DNA from: Verrucomicrobiia bacterium
Lineage (GTDB): Bacteria; Verrucomicrobiota; Verrucomicrobiia; Verrucomicrobiales; DEV007
Length of the DNA: 58,261 nucleotides
Assembly (NCBI GenBank): GCA_030430255.1
Contig: JAUIGD010000002.1
Coordinates: forward strand, 1-58,261
Reading direction: 5' to 3'
The notes below the pieces were generated by a model, which searched no databases, was not told the origin of the DNA, and was given only the letters and a program-made list of their open reading frames with translations. The position numbers and the translations under genes were made by a program. This document shows positions 47,061-56,297 of this stretch, piece after piece; the stretch's first letter is position 1; each line of letters opens with the position of its first letter.

Positions 47061-49856
47061 ATGAAAAACACCCTCGCCATCGCCACCATCACCGCGCTCT
47101 TCGCCGCGGGTTCGCCCGCCGAAGAGGACAAGCCCGGCCTCGCCGGCCACCTGCAGCAGGGGCTGGTCGAGGAGGAGGTGCACCGCGACCCGGAGGCCGC
47201 GCTCGCCCACTACCAGAAGCTGCTCGAGGACTTCGACGCCGGGCGCCGGTTCGCCGCCACCGCGCTGTTCCGCAGCGCCGAATGCCAGCGCAAGCTCGGC
47301 GACGAGGAGGCGGCCGCCGCTGACCTCCAGCGCCTCCTGCGCGAGTTCCCCGAGCAGGAGAAGCTCGCCGCCCTCGCCGGGCAAAACCTCGCCGCGCTGG
47401 GCGTGGAGGTCGCCGCCGCGCAGGAGCCCGCCGGGGGCGGGCTCGAGCTCACCGCCGCCGAGGCCGACCGGATGAAGGAGCTGCGCAAGCTCGCCGCCGA
47501 GAGCCCCGATGTGATCGCGGGCGATGGGACACGCTTGGGCGAGGCGGTGAAAGCCAACCACTCCACCGCGGTGGAGTTCCTGCTCGAGCACGGCGCAGAC
47601 GCCAACTCCTACCGGCTGCGGGAAGCGGCTGAAATCGGCAACCTGCGGATCTGTGAGATGCTGCTGGAGGCGGGCGCGGAGGTGAACCTCATCACCTTGC
47701 AGGCCGCCATCGAGCACCGGCGACCAGCGATCCTGGATCTCCTGCTGAAGCGTCTGGGGAACGAAGGCGAGGTCGACCTCCAAGCGCTCGGCAAGTTCTG
47801 CATCGAAAAGAACAATATCGACGCCTTCAAGCGCCTGGAGGCTGCCGGCCTCGATCTGGCGACGCCGGACAGCGAGGGCTACACCTTTGTCCATCAAGCG
47901 GTGGTGAAGGGTTGGGGGAACCTTCTCGACTACCTCCTCGACGAGAAGGGGCTCGCCGCCGACACCCGATCGTCGCTCGGCATCACGCCGCTGGACCTCG
48001 CCGCGCAGTATCGGCGGATCGATCTGGTCAACAGGCTGATCGCCGCCGGGGCCGACGTGAACAACCGCAGCTCGGGCGACTATTTGGAGGACAAGCCGAA
48101 CTGGCAAGGGCTCACCCCGCTGATGCGGGCGCTCGGGCCGGGCTACAGCCGCCAGCTGAAGTTGGCGACGGACTGTGTCGAGGCGCTGCTCGCGGCCGGC
48201 GCGGACATCGATGCCGCCGACGCATCGGGAAACCGGCCGGTCCACTATGCGCTGGGGAACGCGATCCGCGGCACCGGGGATTTCCGCAACCCGCAGAGCC
48301 ACCCCCAAACTCCGGCGATGGACTTCGAAGCCACCGCCCTCCCCGCCCTCTTCGCCGCGGGGGCGAAACTCCGCTCCGATGAGTATCGGAATTTGGTGAA
48401 TGGCGTCACTTCCCAGAGCAGCCTGTATTCGACCGTGAGGCGCTACGCCCTGCTCTCGGGGGAAGATCGTGGCGAGTACATCTTGCTGGGGAACGAAGAC
48501 GGGTGGCTGTTCCAGGCGTTCTCGCGCATTCCGGAGGACAGGGTCCCACCGCGCTTGGTGGATGCCATCCTCGAGAGCCGGGTCGCGGCCACGCACTTGC
48601 ACATCCACCGTCCGGGTGAGGGTCCGCCGCAGGAGGTCGATGTGGCGGCGCTCTGCCGCGACGGAGAAGCCTTCCCCGCGCTGAAGTGGGGCGATTTGGT
48701 CATGATCGGCGAAGGCGCGGATGAAGGGGAGGTGCTGCTCGTGCGCGATCGGTTGCTCGCGGATCTCAAACGCACCGTCACCGTCTCCCGCGGCGAGCTC
48801 GAGGCGGCCTTCACGGTGTATCCTCCGCTCGAGGGCTACCCGGAAGTCGAGGGCCTCTACGACCCCTCCGCCGGGGTCGTCCACGGCGCGAATTCGGCGC
48901 AAGATTTGGTGACGAAGGCCTTCCTCCTCACCCCCTACAGCTCGCGTGCGGTCGCCAAGCTCGTCCGCGCCGACGGCGAGGTCTTGAACGTCTCGCTGGT
49001 GGATGGGGCGGCAGGCCAGCCGGTGCTGCGCGACGGCGACCGGCTGGAGATCGTCGAGGCGGAGCACCTCGGTGCGCCGTACGCGATCACCTGCGACCAA
49101 CGGCTCCTCTGGTGGGAGCCGGAGGGGGGCATGCGGTCCGCAGCCGACTACCTCGGCGCCGCGTTTGGCGGCAGCACCCCGTTTGTGATCAGCCGCCCGG
49201 ACTTCACGAATCTCTCCGGCGTGGCAGAGCGAGAGGCTCCCGACCCGTTCGCAGAGCGAGCGACTTTCGGGGAGTTCGAATGGGACCTCCTGGCCGAAGA
49301 TGGGAGAGAGCCACCGAAGGGCGTCGTGTTGATGAACGTCCCCTTTTCAAAGCCTCCCGCTGAAGGAGAGGGGGAGTGGACGGGACTCCCTCACGCGGAG
49401 TTCAAGTGGCTCGAGGACAAGCTCGCCATCGAAGTCCATGTCCAGGCGCTCGACCTCCCGACCCGTACGCTCGCGGTGGGGCCGGAGCGGTTCCGCTACC
49501 GGTCGGAGTGGGGGCTCACCCTACGCGAGTCGATCCCGGCGCCCGATGGCGACCGTTTCGACGCGCGCGGGCGAGGGCTAGACCGGCTGGTGATCAATGC
49601 CGGATACCAGGATGATCGGCTGTTCAGATGGCAGAGTGCGTACGCCAGCGACGCCGCCGGGACGACCGTCCAGCGAGGAGCCGCCTGGCTCTGGGATGGG
49701 GCGGTGATCAAGATCGAGGCGCCGCGATCAAACGCAGCCCAACCCGACGATCTTCCGGCGACGGCGATCGAAGCGATTCGCCGAGCATCGCAGCAGGGCG
49801 CGGACCCCGGCGCCCGAGTGCCCCGCCGCCGCGTCGTCCTCCCGCCCTCGCGCTGA
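47061..49856 (+). CDS. Exported ankyrin-repeat protein with N-terminal TPR-like segment
   Basis: The 931-residue product has a signal peptide (about 1-19). A TPR-like stretch spans about 28-115 (HYQKLLEDFDAGRRFAATALFRSAECQRKLGDEEAA). Ankyrin repeats follow at about 145-420: AVKANHSTAVEFLLEHGADAN, AAEIGNLRICEMLLEAGAEVN, AAQYRRIDLVNRLIAAGADVN, TDCVEALLAAGADID..NRPVHYAL. The C-terminal half (about 430-930) is unassigned; a segment LTPYSSRAVAKLVRADGEVLNVSL with VLRDGDRLEI suggests SLBB-like beta-grasp folds. It probably belongs to the regulon of the two-component system encoded just upstream. Confidence 0.82.
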   Translation: MKNTLAIATITALFAAGSPAEEDKPGLAGHLQQGLVEEEVHRDPEAALAHYQKLLEDFDAGRRFAATALFRSAECQRKLGDEEAAAADLQRLLREFPEQEKLAALAGQNLAALGVEVAAAQEPAGGGLELTAAEADRMKELRKLAAESPDVIAGDGTRLGEAVKANHSTAVEFLLEHGADANSYRLREAAEIGNLRICEMLLEAGAEVNLITLQAAIEHRRPAILDLLLKRLGNEGEVDLQALGKFCIEKNNIDAFKRLEAAGLDLATPDSEGYTFVHQAVVKGWGNLLDYLLDEKGLAADTRSSLGITPLDLAAQYRRIDLVNRLIAAGADVNNRSSGDYLEDKPNWQGLTPLMRALGPGYSRQLKLATDCVEALLAAGADIDAADASGNRPVHYALGNAIRGTGDFRNPQSHPQTPAMDFEATALPALFAAGAKLRSDEYRNLVNGVTSQSSLYSTVRRYALLSGEDRGEYILLGNEDGWLFQAFSRIPEDRVPPRLVDAILESRVAATHLHIHRPGEGPPQEVDVAALCRDGEAFPALKWGDLVMIGEGADEGEVLLVRDRLLADLKRTVTVSRGELEAAFTVYPPLEGYPEVEGLYDPSAGVVHGANSAQDLVTKAFLLTPYSSRAVAKLVRADGEVLNVSLVDGAAGQPVLRDGDRLEIVEAEHLGAPYAITCDQRLLWWEPEGGMRSAADYLGAAFGGSTPFVISRPDFTNLSGVAEREAPDPFAERATFGEFEWDLLAEDGREPPKGVVLMNVPFSKPPAEGEGEWTGLPHAEFKWLEDKLAIEVHVQALDLPTRTLAVGPERFRYRSEWGLTLRESIPAPDGDRFDARGRGLDRLVINAGYQDDRLFRWQSAYASDAAGTTVQRGAAWLWDGAVIKIEAPRSNAAQPDDLPATAIEAIRRASQQGADPGARVPRRRVVLPPSR

Positions 49857-49893
49857 ACCGGAGCGCGGGCGTCCCGCCCGCATCGCGCTCCCC
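49857..49893. repeat. GGA-loop hairpin, single copy 3 (inverted orientation)
   Basis: GCGGGCG-TCC-CGCCCGC (49865-49881). On the minus strand this is GCGGGCG-GGA-CGCCCGC, with the same invariant GGCG-GGA-CGCC core as copies 1 and 2 but different outer stem bases, still paired. It lies directly after the ankyrin gene stop and may also end that transcript. Confidence 0.6.
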
Positions 49894-49991
49894 CCCGGGG
49901 CGCCGGAGCGGACAAGATAGCCGCGCTCCGAAACCGTCGCCGGCGCGACGATCCCTTGCATCCGCCGCCGGCTGGCGCGTCAGTCCCGGCG

Positions 49992-50738
49992 ATGGAGGAG
50001 CCGCCGCCCAGCCCCACCGGCGCCGCCTCGCCCCGCTTCCCCGACACGCGCTGGTCGCTGGTGTCGGAGCTGCGGCGCGGGGGCGATGCCCGCGAACGGG
50101 CGCTGTCCGACCTGTGCCGCGTCTACTGGTTCCCGATCTACGCCTTCGCGCGCGGCAAGGGCTGCGACCAGCACCTCGCCGAGGACCTGACGCAAGACCT
50201 GTTCGCCAAGTTCCTCTCGCACGACTCCTTCGCCGCCGCCGACCCCGGCCGGGGCAAGATGCGCACCTTCCTGCTCACGGCGATGTCGCGCCTGATGGCG
50301 AGCGACGCCCGGCGGCGCGGGGTCGCCAAACGCGCCCCCGAGAGGACGGCGATCTCCATCGAGCGCGACCTCGCCGAAGAGATGCTCCAGTCCGGGGCGG
50401 CCGAGCTTTCCCCGGAGGAGGATTTCGACCGCCGCTGGGGCGAGGCGATCTTGCGCGAGGTCGAGTCGAAGCTCGCCGGCGAACACGAGCGGCGTGGCAA
50501 AGCGGCGCAGTTCGCAGCCTTGAAACCCTACCTCTTGCCGGGGGCCGGCGACGAGGGCTACGCGGGCGAGGCGGCCTCGCTCGGCATGTCCGAGGGCGCG
50601 GTCAAGGTGGCGGTGTTCCGCCTGCGGCAACGGTTCCGCACGCTGATGCGGGAGGAGGTCGAACAGACGCTCACCGCCGAAGAGGACGTCGATGACGAAC
50701 TGCGCCACCTCTACGCGGCCCTGGCGCGGGCGATGTAG
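49992..50738 (+). CDS. Second RNA polymerase sigma-70 family (ECF-like) factor
   Basis: The 248-residue product has region 2 at about 20-110 (TRWSLVSELRRGGDARERALSDLCRVYWFPIYAFARGKG, EDLTQDLFAKFL, MRTFLLTAMSRLMASDARRR) and region 4 at about 175-225 (EAASLGMSEGAVKVAVFRLRQRFRTLMREEVEQTL). It differs from the first sigma factor and matches the type found in Planctomycetes and Verrucomicrobia. The ATG at 49992 is preferred to an upstream TTG. No kinase or anti-sigma gene is adjacent in this window. The next gene converges on it. Confidence 0.88.
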   Translation: MEEPPPSPTGAASPRFPDTRWSLVSELRRGGDARERALSDLCRVYWFPIYAFARGKGCDQHLAEDLTQDLFAKFLSHDSFAAADPGRGKMRTFLLTAMSRLMASDARRRGVAKRAPERTAISIERDLAEEMLQSGAAELSPEEDFDRRWGEAILREVESKLAGEHERRGKAAQFAALKPYLLPGAGDEGYAGEAASLGMSEGAVKVAVFRLRQRFRTLMREEVEQTLTAEEDVDDELRHLYAALARAM

Positions 50739-50780
50739 CGCCGCCGGGCGGGAGCATCGGGCAGTGGGCGGAGGAGGATC

Positions 50781-51359
50781 TCAATGCGGGAGCCCCTCGT
50801 CCTCCAGGGCTTCCAATGCCTCCAGCTCCCGTTTCGCCCGCGAGAGCGTGCCGGGCGAGGGTTTGGAGTCGATGATCTCCCGCACCAGGGGCAGCAGTTC
50901 TTGGCGCAGCGGCGGGTACCGCTCGCAGAGCCGCCGCGCGGTGGTGATCGAGAAGGCGCGGATCGCGATCGCCTCCCCGGGGTCGGCCAGCAGGCGCACC
51001 GCGAGGTCGAACACCTCGCCCTCGAGGTCAGCGGGGATCGCGACCCGCTGCAAAGAGCGCATCGTCGCGCGCTTGACGGCATCGTGTGGCAGCGACCGCA
51101 AGTTGTCCAACATCGGCCGCAGGTGCGGCACCAACAGGTCGGGGTCGAGGTCGACGATCTTGCCGAGCACGGCGCCGGCGTTCTGCTGCACCGCGGTCTC
51201 GGGGTCGGTGCAGAAGCCCAAGAGGGGGCCGATCAGCGCGGGGTCGGCGGCGCAGTCGGCGGCGATCGCCTCCCAGTTCCACTTGAGGTTGTCGCGCTGG
51301 AGGAGGGCGCGGAGGAAGGCCCCTCGCTCGGGTTCGGGATCGGTTCGGTCGGGGGGCAT
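50781..51359 (-). CDS. HEAT-like repeat protein of unknown function
   Basis: The 192-residue, all-helical product contains HEAT/Armadillo-like units (PLLGFCTDPETAVQQNAGAVLGKIVDLDP, LLVPHLRPMLDNLRSLPHDAVKRATMRSLQRVAIP, RLLADPGEAIAIRAFSITTARRLCERYP). A similar arrangement is seen in small cytoplasmic scaffold proteins of Bacteroidota and Verrucomicrobiota. An in-frame GTG at 51371 could add four residues. It is divergent from the MFS gene, starting 58 bp away. No signal peptide. Confidence 0.7.
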   Translation of the reverse strand: MPPDRTDPEPERGAFLRALLQRDNLKWNWEAIAADCAADPALIGPLLGFCTDPETAVQQNAGAVLGKIVDLDPDLLVPHLRPMLDNLRSLPHDAVKRATMRSLQRVAIPADLEGEVFDLAVRLLADPGEAIAIRAFSITTARRLCERYPPLRQELLPLVREIIDSKPSPGTLSRAKRELEALEALEDEGLPH

Positions 51360-51417
51360 GGGCTCGGACACTTTGACAAGCCCACGGATCTCCTGTCACC
51401 TCAGAAGCGCTACCTCG

Positions 51418-52662
51418 ATGCCAATTCAGCCGCCCGATGCCGAGAGAACCTGGCGCACCTTCCGCCTCGAACTCTGGCGCTCGGTGCCGGTGGGGATGAT
51501 CGAATACATGTTCGTCCCGTTCGCGGGGCTGGTGGCGCTCAAGCACTTCGACGCCTCGGAGGCGCAGAAGGCGTTCTTGTTGGCGATCGCGCAGGTGGGG
51601 CTGATCGCCAGCTTCGTGACCGTGCCCCTGGTGCGCCGCCTCGGCTGGGGCAGCACGGGCGCGGCGGCCTTCTTCCATTTCGTCGCCGCCGCGGGCCTGG
51701 TGTTGGCAGCTGCGCTGCCTGATTCGCTCGAGGCCTTCATCGTCGGCCTCAGCGTCGGGATGTTCGCCTTCATGCTGCCGATGCCGCTGATGACGGGGCT
51801 GTATCAGGCGAACTACCCGGCCTCCCACCGCGGCACGCTCTACGGCTGGACGACCATCGCCCGCGGGCTGGTGGCGGTCCTGTTCGCGCATGGCGCGGCG
51901 GAGTTGCTCGACGGCGACATCGGGGCGTTCCGCCATCTGCTCTGGGTGTTCGCGGCGGTCTCCGTCTGGGCCGGCGTGCTGGTGCTGCGCATCCCCGCCG
52001 TCCCGGTGGCGGGGGGCAGCCGCAACCCCTTCGTCGCCTTCCGCTGGCTCCGGGCCGACAAGAAGTTCCGCATCCTGATCGTCTCCTGGATGCTGATGGG
52101 GCTGGGCAACCTCACGACCCTGAAGATCTGGACGGAGTACTTCGCCAACGAGCGCTACGGCAACGGCTTCAGCGCCAAGGAGGTCACGTATTTGACGGTG
52201 GTCATCCCGGTGACGGTGAAGCTGATCTTCACCTACCCGTGGGCGTGGCTGTTCGACCGGCTGAACTTCTATCTGCTGCGGCTGATCCTGAACGCCTGTT
52301 TCATCGTCGCCGTGCTGGTCGTGTTCTTCGGTGAGGGTTTCGGGGTGATCGCCCTGGGGACAGCCCTGCAAGGGTTCGCCTTCGCCGGCGGCAACATCGC
52401 CTGGTCCTTGTGGGTGACGAAGGTCGCGCCGCCCGAGCACACGGCGGAGTACATGTCTGTGCACACCTTCACGACCGGCGTGCGCGGGGTGATCGCACCG
52501 GTGATCGGCTTCTGGTTCCTCAACCACTTCGGCGGCACCAGCGCGGCGGTCTTCAGCGCCGCGCTGATGGTGCTCGCCTCGATCGTGCTCATCCCGGACC
52601 TGCGCTTCGGTCGCGCGCGGCGGCGCGGCGAGGCGCTGGCGCCGGAAGACCCGAGTGTCTGA
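51418..52662 (+). CDS. Major facilitator superfamily transporter
   Basis: The 414-residue product is strongly hydrophobic with about 10-12 transmembrane segments, starting MIEYMFVPFAGLVALKHF and AQVGLIASFVTVPLVRRLGWG (the segment-2/3 loop of MFS proteins) and ending before a basic tail (FGRARRRGEA). ATG 51418 is chosen because the long open frame upstream is not protein-like. It has no substrate-specific motif that I recognise, so the cargo is unknown. Confidence 0.85.
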   Translation: MPIQPPDAERTWRTFRLELWRSVPVGMIEYMFVPFAGLVALKHFDASEAQKAFLLAIAQVGLIASFVTVPLVRRLGWGSTGAAAFFHFVAAAGLVLAAALPDSLEAFIVGLSVGMFAFMLPMPLMTGLYQANYPASHRGTLYGWTTIARGLVAVLFAHGAAELLDGDIGAFRHLLWVFAAVSVWAGVLVLRIPAVPVAGGSRNPFVAFRWLRADKKFRILIVSWMLMGLGNLTTLKIWTEYFANERYGNGFSAKEVTYLTVVIPVTVKLIFTYPWAWLFDRLNFYLLRLILNACFIVAVLVVFFGEGFGVIALGTALQGFAFAGGNIAWSLWVTKVAPPEHTAEYMSVHTFTTGVRGVIAPVIGFWFLNHFGGTSAAVFSAALMVLASIVLIPDLRFGRARRRGEALAPEDPSV

Positions 52663-52687
52663 GGCGCTTCCGGACGGTCGGATTGGC

Positions 52688-52717
52688 TTGCCCGACATCC
52701 CGCCTGCGGGGTAATCT
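52688..52717 (+). promoter_or_regulatory. Predicted promoter, leaderless layout
   Basis: -35 TTGCCC (52688-52693), an 18-bp spacer, -10 TAATCT (52712-52717), then 6 nt to the ATG at 52724. Best -10 of this class in the window. Confidence 0.55.
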
Positions 52718-52723
52718 GCCGGT

Positions 52724-53608
52724 ATGAAAACGCTGCCCCGGACGTGCATGGCAAACTTTGGTCGCCCCGCATTGATCATCGCAGGCCTCCTCGCGACGCC
52801 AGGGGGGACCGCGGCGGAGGTGCCCGCCGGAACCCGCCCGGTCGCGGAGCTCGCCGCCGCCCAGGAGGAGGCGGCGCGCGCGAGGAAGCCGGTCGCCATC
52901 CTCATGGGCGACAGCAACTTGGAGAAGGAGAACTACGAGGAGGCGCTGAAGCTCGCGGTGCGCAGCCTGCGAGGCTACGCCGTGGTCGTGTTCGCCGACA
53001 ACCAGACGGGCGGGCTCGCCGAGCTGCCGCCGGCGGCCTACACCGCCGCGACCGATCCGAAGCTGGGCACCTTCATCCCGCGCTTCACGCTGCTGGCTCC
53101 GGACCTCTCCGCATGGTGGGGCGGCACCGACGCCACGCTGTTGGGCAGCGAGGACGCGCGGCGCTTCCTGCGCCGGGCGGAGGACCAGACCGAGATCAAG
53201 ATGGCGGAATGGGCGCCGGACAAGCCGCTCGCCGACCTGCGCGAGGCACAGCTGCGCTGGCCGATGAAGGAGAACCGCTACGGCAACGGCAAGTTCGTCG
53301 ACCTCGATGGCGAGTGGCTCAACCTCGAGGGCAAGAACGGTGAGAAGGGGCGCTACGCGGTCGCCGACATGACCGAGGCCAGCCTCGCCTTCGCCCGCGA
53401 GCTCGCGGGCGCGGCGCCCGCGGTAGCGGGAGGGTTCGAGATCGAGACTTGGACGAGCAACGACGGCAAGACGCTGGAGGCCAAATTCGTCTCGCTGGAC
53501 GGCGAGAGCGTCACGTTGGAAACCGCAGCCGGCAAACGCTACACGTTGCCCCTGGAGCGGCTCGACAGCTTCAGCGCCGCGCGCGCACAGCAGCTCGGCG
53601 ACGGCTGA
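52724..53608 (+). CDS. Exported SHD1-domain protein
   Basis: The 294-residue product has a signal peptide (about 1-30, TPGGTAAE). Residues about 45-140 (KPVAILMGDSNLEKENYEEALKLAVRSLRGYAVVVFADN) resemble a thioredoxin-like fold, but no CxxC is present. The C-terminal 55 residues (WTSNDGKTLEAKFVSLDGESVTLETAAGKRYTLPLERL) are an SLA1 homology domain 1 (SHD1), which is common in Planctomycetes and Verrucomicrobia exported proteins. The promoter fixes the start at 52724, although a second Met at residue 9 would also give a signal peptide. The role is unknown. Confidence 0.75.
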   Translation: MKTLPRTCMANFGRPALIIAGLLATPGGTAAEVPAGTRPVAELAAAQEEAARARKPVAILMGDSNLEKENYEEALKLAVRSLRGYAVVVFADNQTGGLAELPPAAYTAATDPKLGTFIPRFTLLAPDLSAWWGGTDATLLGSEDARRFLRRAEDQTEIKMAEWAPDKPLADLREAQLRWPMKENRYGNGKFVDLDGEWLNLEGKNGEKGRYAVADMTEASLAFARELAGAAPAVAGGFEIETWTSNDGKTLEAKFVSLDGESVTLETAAGKRYTLPLERLDSFSAARAQQLGDG

Positions 53609-53704
53609 CCGGGGCGGCGCGGTATTGACGATCGGCGGGGATCGACTGTTGATTGGCGGGGTGACCTCCATGCGACCACCCGCCCGAAACCCCGCGCCGC
53701 GCCG

Positions 53705-54298
53705 ATGAAACGCTCCCGTTCGACCGGCGCGCGGCGCCACCAACACGACGCCGAACCGCGATCCCGGCGGCGGGCGTCGCGGGAGGAGGAACTGCCGGAA
53801 CTGTTGGCTCAGGATCCCGGCGGCCCGGCCCTGTTCCTGGTGCTCGACCAAGTCCAGGACCCCCACAACCTCGGTGCTTGCCTGCGGACGGCCTCCGCCG
53901 CCGGCTGCCGGGCGGTGATCGCGCCGAAGAATCGTTCGGCACCCCTCAATGACACCGTGCGCCGGATCTCCTGTGGTGGCGCCGAGAGCGTGCCCTACCT
54001 CCAGGTCACCAACCTCGCCCGCACCCTGCGCGCCCTCAAGGAGGCGGGCGTGTGGTTGGTCGGCACCGCCGACGGGGCGGACCGGTCGCTCTACGAGATC
54101 GACCTCGCGGGGCGCATCGCCATCGTCATGGGCGCCGAGGGCGACGGCCTGCGCCGGCTGACGGCGGAGGAGTGCGACTTCCTCGCCGTCATCCCGATGG
54201 CGCCGGGCGGGGTGCCCTGCCTGAACGTCTCGGTGGCCACCGGCGTGTGCCTCTTCGAAGCCGTCCGCCAGCGATCGGCGAAATCCCCGACACCATGA
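53705..54298 (+). CDS. rlmB: SpoU-family 23S rRNA 2'-O-ribose methyltransferase (RlmB-like)
   Basis: The 197-residue product carries the SPOUT knot motifs of TrmH/RlmB enzymes: motif 1 [17 protein letters not shown] (about 48-64), motif 2 [14 protein letters not shown] (about 140-153), motif 3 [24 protein letters not shown] (about 163-186). RlmB methylates G2251 of 23S rRNA. It is short: the usual N-terminal RNA-binding domain (~70 residues) is reduced to a basic, disordered-looking segment ([21 protein letters not shown]). Specificity is therefore less certain than the fold. It overlaps the next gene by ATGA. Confidence 0.85.
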   Translation: MKRSRSTGARRHQHDAEPRSRRRASREEELPELLAQDPGGPALFLVLDQVQDPHNLGACLRTASAAGCRAVIAPKNRSAPLNDTVRRISCGGAESVPYLQVTNLARTLRALKEAGVWLVGTADGADRSLYEIDLAGRIAIVMGAEGDGLRRLTAEECDFLAVIPMAPGGVPCLNVSVATGVCLFEAVRQRSAKSPTP

Positions 54299-55047
54299 TG
54301 CGCTGGATCTCCATGGCGGTGCTGGTTTGGTCGGGCGCCGGGGCGGCGGCGGTCGAGGCGCCGCCGAGTGCGCCGGCCATCGCGACCTTCTCGATCTGCG
54401 GGCGCGACCCGGACACCGGCGAGCTCGGGGTGGCCGTCGCGAGCAAGTTCGTCGCCGTCGGCGCGGTGGTGCCCTACGCGGAGGCGGGGGTCGGGGCGGT
54501 GGCGACCCAGGCCTGGGCAAACCCCGCCTACGGGCCGGGGGCGCTGCGGGAACTGGCCGCCGGACAGGCGCCCGACGCCGTCGTCGCGACGCTCACGGGC
54601 GCTGACCCGCAGGCCGCGAAGCGGCAGTTGGGGGTGCTGGCGGCAGACGGCGGCGCGGCGACCTTCACCGGTGGCGGCTGTCACGGATGGGCTGGAGGGG
54701 CGGCGGGCGAGGACTGCGTCGCGCAGGGGAACTTGCTCGCGGGCGAAGACGTCGTGACGGCGATGATCGCGGCCTTCGAGGCGGCGGCCGGGGCGGGCAA
54801 ACCGCTCGCCGAACGGTTGCTCGACGCGCTCGAGGCGGGGCAGGCGGCAGGCGGGGACAAGCGTGGCAAACAGAGCGCCGCGCTGCTCGTGGTGCGCGAG
54901 GGCTGGGGCTACGGCGGCGGCAACGACCGCTTCCGCGACCTGCGGGTCGACGAGCACGCCGACCCCCTCCCCGAGCTGCGGCGCGTCTACCGGGCCCACC
55001 GGAGACTCTTCCCCCGGCCCCGACCGCGCGCTCCGCGCCCCGAGTAG
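54295..55047 (+). CDS. DUF1028 family exported protein
   Basis: The 250-residue product starts at the ATG overlapping the rRNA methyltransferase stop (a second ATG at 54298 is possible). A signal peptide covers about 1-22. The DUF1028 hallmark [23 protein letters not shown] follows, then [48 protein letters not shown] and the conserved [18 protein letters not shown] near the end. These proteins are Ntn-hydrolase-like, but their reaction is not established. The tail is Arg/Pro rich. Confidence 0.85.
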   Translation: MMRWISMAVLVWSGAGAAAVEAPPSAPAIATFSICGRDPDTGELGVAVASKFVAVGAVVPYAEAGVGAVATQAWANPAYGPGALRELAAGQAPDAVVATLTGADPQAAKRQLGVLAADGGAATFTGGGCHGWAGGAAGEDCVAQGNLLAGEDVVTAMIAAFEAAAGAGKPLAERLLDALEAGQAAGGDKRGKQSAALLVVREGWGYGGGNDRFRDLRVDEHADPLPELRRVYRAHRRLFPRPRPRAPRPE

Positions 55048-55072
55048 GCAGCCGCCCGCCCCCGCATCCTCG

Positions 55073-56059
55073 ATGCCCCACCTCCGCACCGACGACTTCG
55101 ATTTCCAGCTCCCGCCGGAGCTGATCGCCTCGCGCCCCCCCGAGCGGCGCGATGCGGCGCGCATGCTGGTGGTCGACCGCGCCGCGGGGACGGTCGAGGC
55201 CGGCAGCTTCGCGGACTTCGAACGCCACCTGCGCGAGGGCGATCGCGTCGTGCTCAACGACACCCGCGTCGTGCCGGCGCGTTTCTTCTCGGACGACGGG
55301 CGCTTCGAGATCCTGCGCCTCGACGAGCCGGAACCGGGTCTCTGGAAGTGCCTCGCCAAACCTGGCAAACGCCTCAAGCCGGGCCGCGGGCTGCGCGTCG
55401 CCGGCGTCGCCGGCACGGTTGAGGCGGTGCTCGCGGACGGCGAGCGCCTGATCCGCTTCGATCAGCCTATCGATCTGGAAGAACACGGTCAGCTGGCGCT
55501 GCCGCACTACATGGAGCGCGCCGAGGATCCGGCCGACCGCGAGCGCTACCAGACGGTCTACGCGCGGGAGCCTGGCGCCATCGCCGCGCCCACCGCCGGG
55601 TTGCACTTCACGCCGGACTTGCTCGGGCGGCTGCCGCACAGCTTCCTCACCCTGCATGTCGGTGTCGGCACTTTCCAACCCGTGCGCGCCGAACGCATCG
55701 CCGACCACCGCATGCACTCGGAGCGGTTCGAGCTCTCGCCCGGTGCCGCCACCGCGATCAACGCCGCCGAGCGGGTGGTCGCCGTGGGCACGACCGTGGC
55801 GCGGGTGCTCGAACACCTCGCCCGGGCGGGCGGCGGGACGGTCGCCGCCGGGGCTGGAAGCACGGACATCTTCCTCTACCCGGGAAGCGAGTTCCTCCGG
55901 ACGGGCGCGCTCTTGACCAACTTCCACCTGCCGAAGAGCACCCTCTTCATGCTCGTCTGCGCCTTCGCCGGGACGGAGCTGATGCGCGGGGCGTACGCGA
56001 AGGCGATCGCGGAACGGTTCCGGTTCTACAGCTACGGCGACTGCATGTTGATCGTGTGA
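55073..56059 (+). CDS. queA: S-adenosylmethionine:tRNA ribosyltransferase-isomerase
   Basis: The 328-residue product transfers the ribosyl group of SAM to 7-aminomethyl-deazaguanine in tRNA during queuosine synthesis. Family motifs are present: [70 protein letters not shown]-like [40 protein letters not shown] and [11 protein letters not shown] at the end. It is about 15 residues shorter than the E. coli protein. It follows DUF1028 by 25 bp on the same strand. No other queuosine genes are present in the window. Confidence 0.96.
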   Translation: MPHLRTDDFDFQLPPELIASRPPERRDAARMLVVDRAAGTVEAGSFADFERHLREGDRVVLNDTRVVPARFFSDDGRFEILRLDEPEPGLWKCLAKPGKRLKPGRGLRVAGVAGTVEAVLADGERLIRFDQPIDLEEHGQLALPHYMERAEDPADRERYQTVYAREPGAIAAPTAGLHFTPDLLGRLPHSFLTLHVGVGTFQPVRAERIADHRMHSERFELSPGAATAINAAERVVAVGTTVARVLEHLARAGGGTVAAGAGSTDIFLYPGSEFLRTGALLTNFHLPKSTLFMLVCAFAGTELMRGAYAKAIAERFRFYSYGDCMLIV

Positions 56060-56116
56060 CCGCGGTCGGCCGGCACGAACTCGGCGCCCGGCGGCCGAGC
56101 ACCGCGGACTCCGCGC

Positions 56117-56144
56117 TTGCCCCCTCCCGGATTCCTGCTACAAT
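56117..56144 (+). promoter_or_regulatory. Predicted promoter of the rpsB operon
   Basis: -35 TTGCCC (56117-56122), a 16-bp spacer, -10 TACAAT (56139-56144) preceded by TGC (extended -10). It would start transcription near 56151, giving a leader of about 147 nt, unlike the near-leaderless genes elsewhere. Confidence 0.6.
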
Positions 56145-56152
56145 TCCCGCCC

Positions 56153-56280
56153 CTCAGCCCCGACGGCTGAGCTTCAACTCGAAATCACAACACCCAGAAA
56201 ACCCAGCGCGGGGAAGTGGATCGACCGGAACGGTCGAGCGTCAGGGAAGCCAAAGCGGCTCCCGGCGTGCACGCCCCGCG
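56153..56280 (+). promoter_or_regulatory. Structured rpsB mRNA leader, candidate S2 autoregulation
   Basis: Perfect stems are CTCAGCC/GGCTGAG (56153-56171) and TCGACCG-GAA-CGGTCGA (56221-56237). GGCGTGCACGCC (56264-56275) is a self-complementary palindrome. A long-range helix, CGCGGGG (56207-56213) with CCCCGCG (56274-56280), would enclose the second stem and compete with the palindrome. S2 represses its own operon in E. coli, so a ribosomal-protein leader is plausible here; that is inference. Confidence 0.5.
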
Positions 56281-56297
56281 GACAGAACACCGATACG

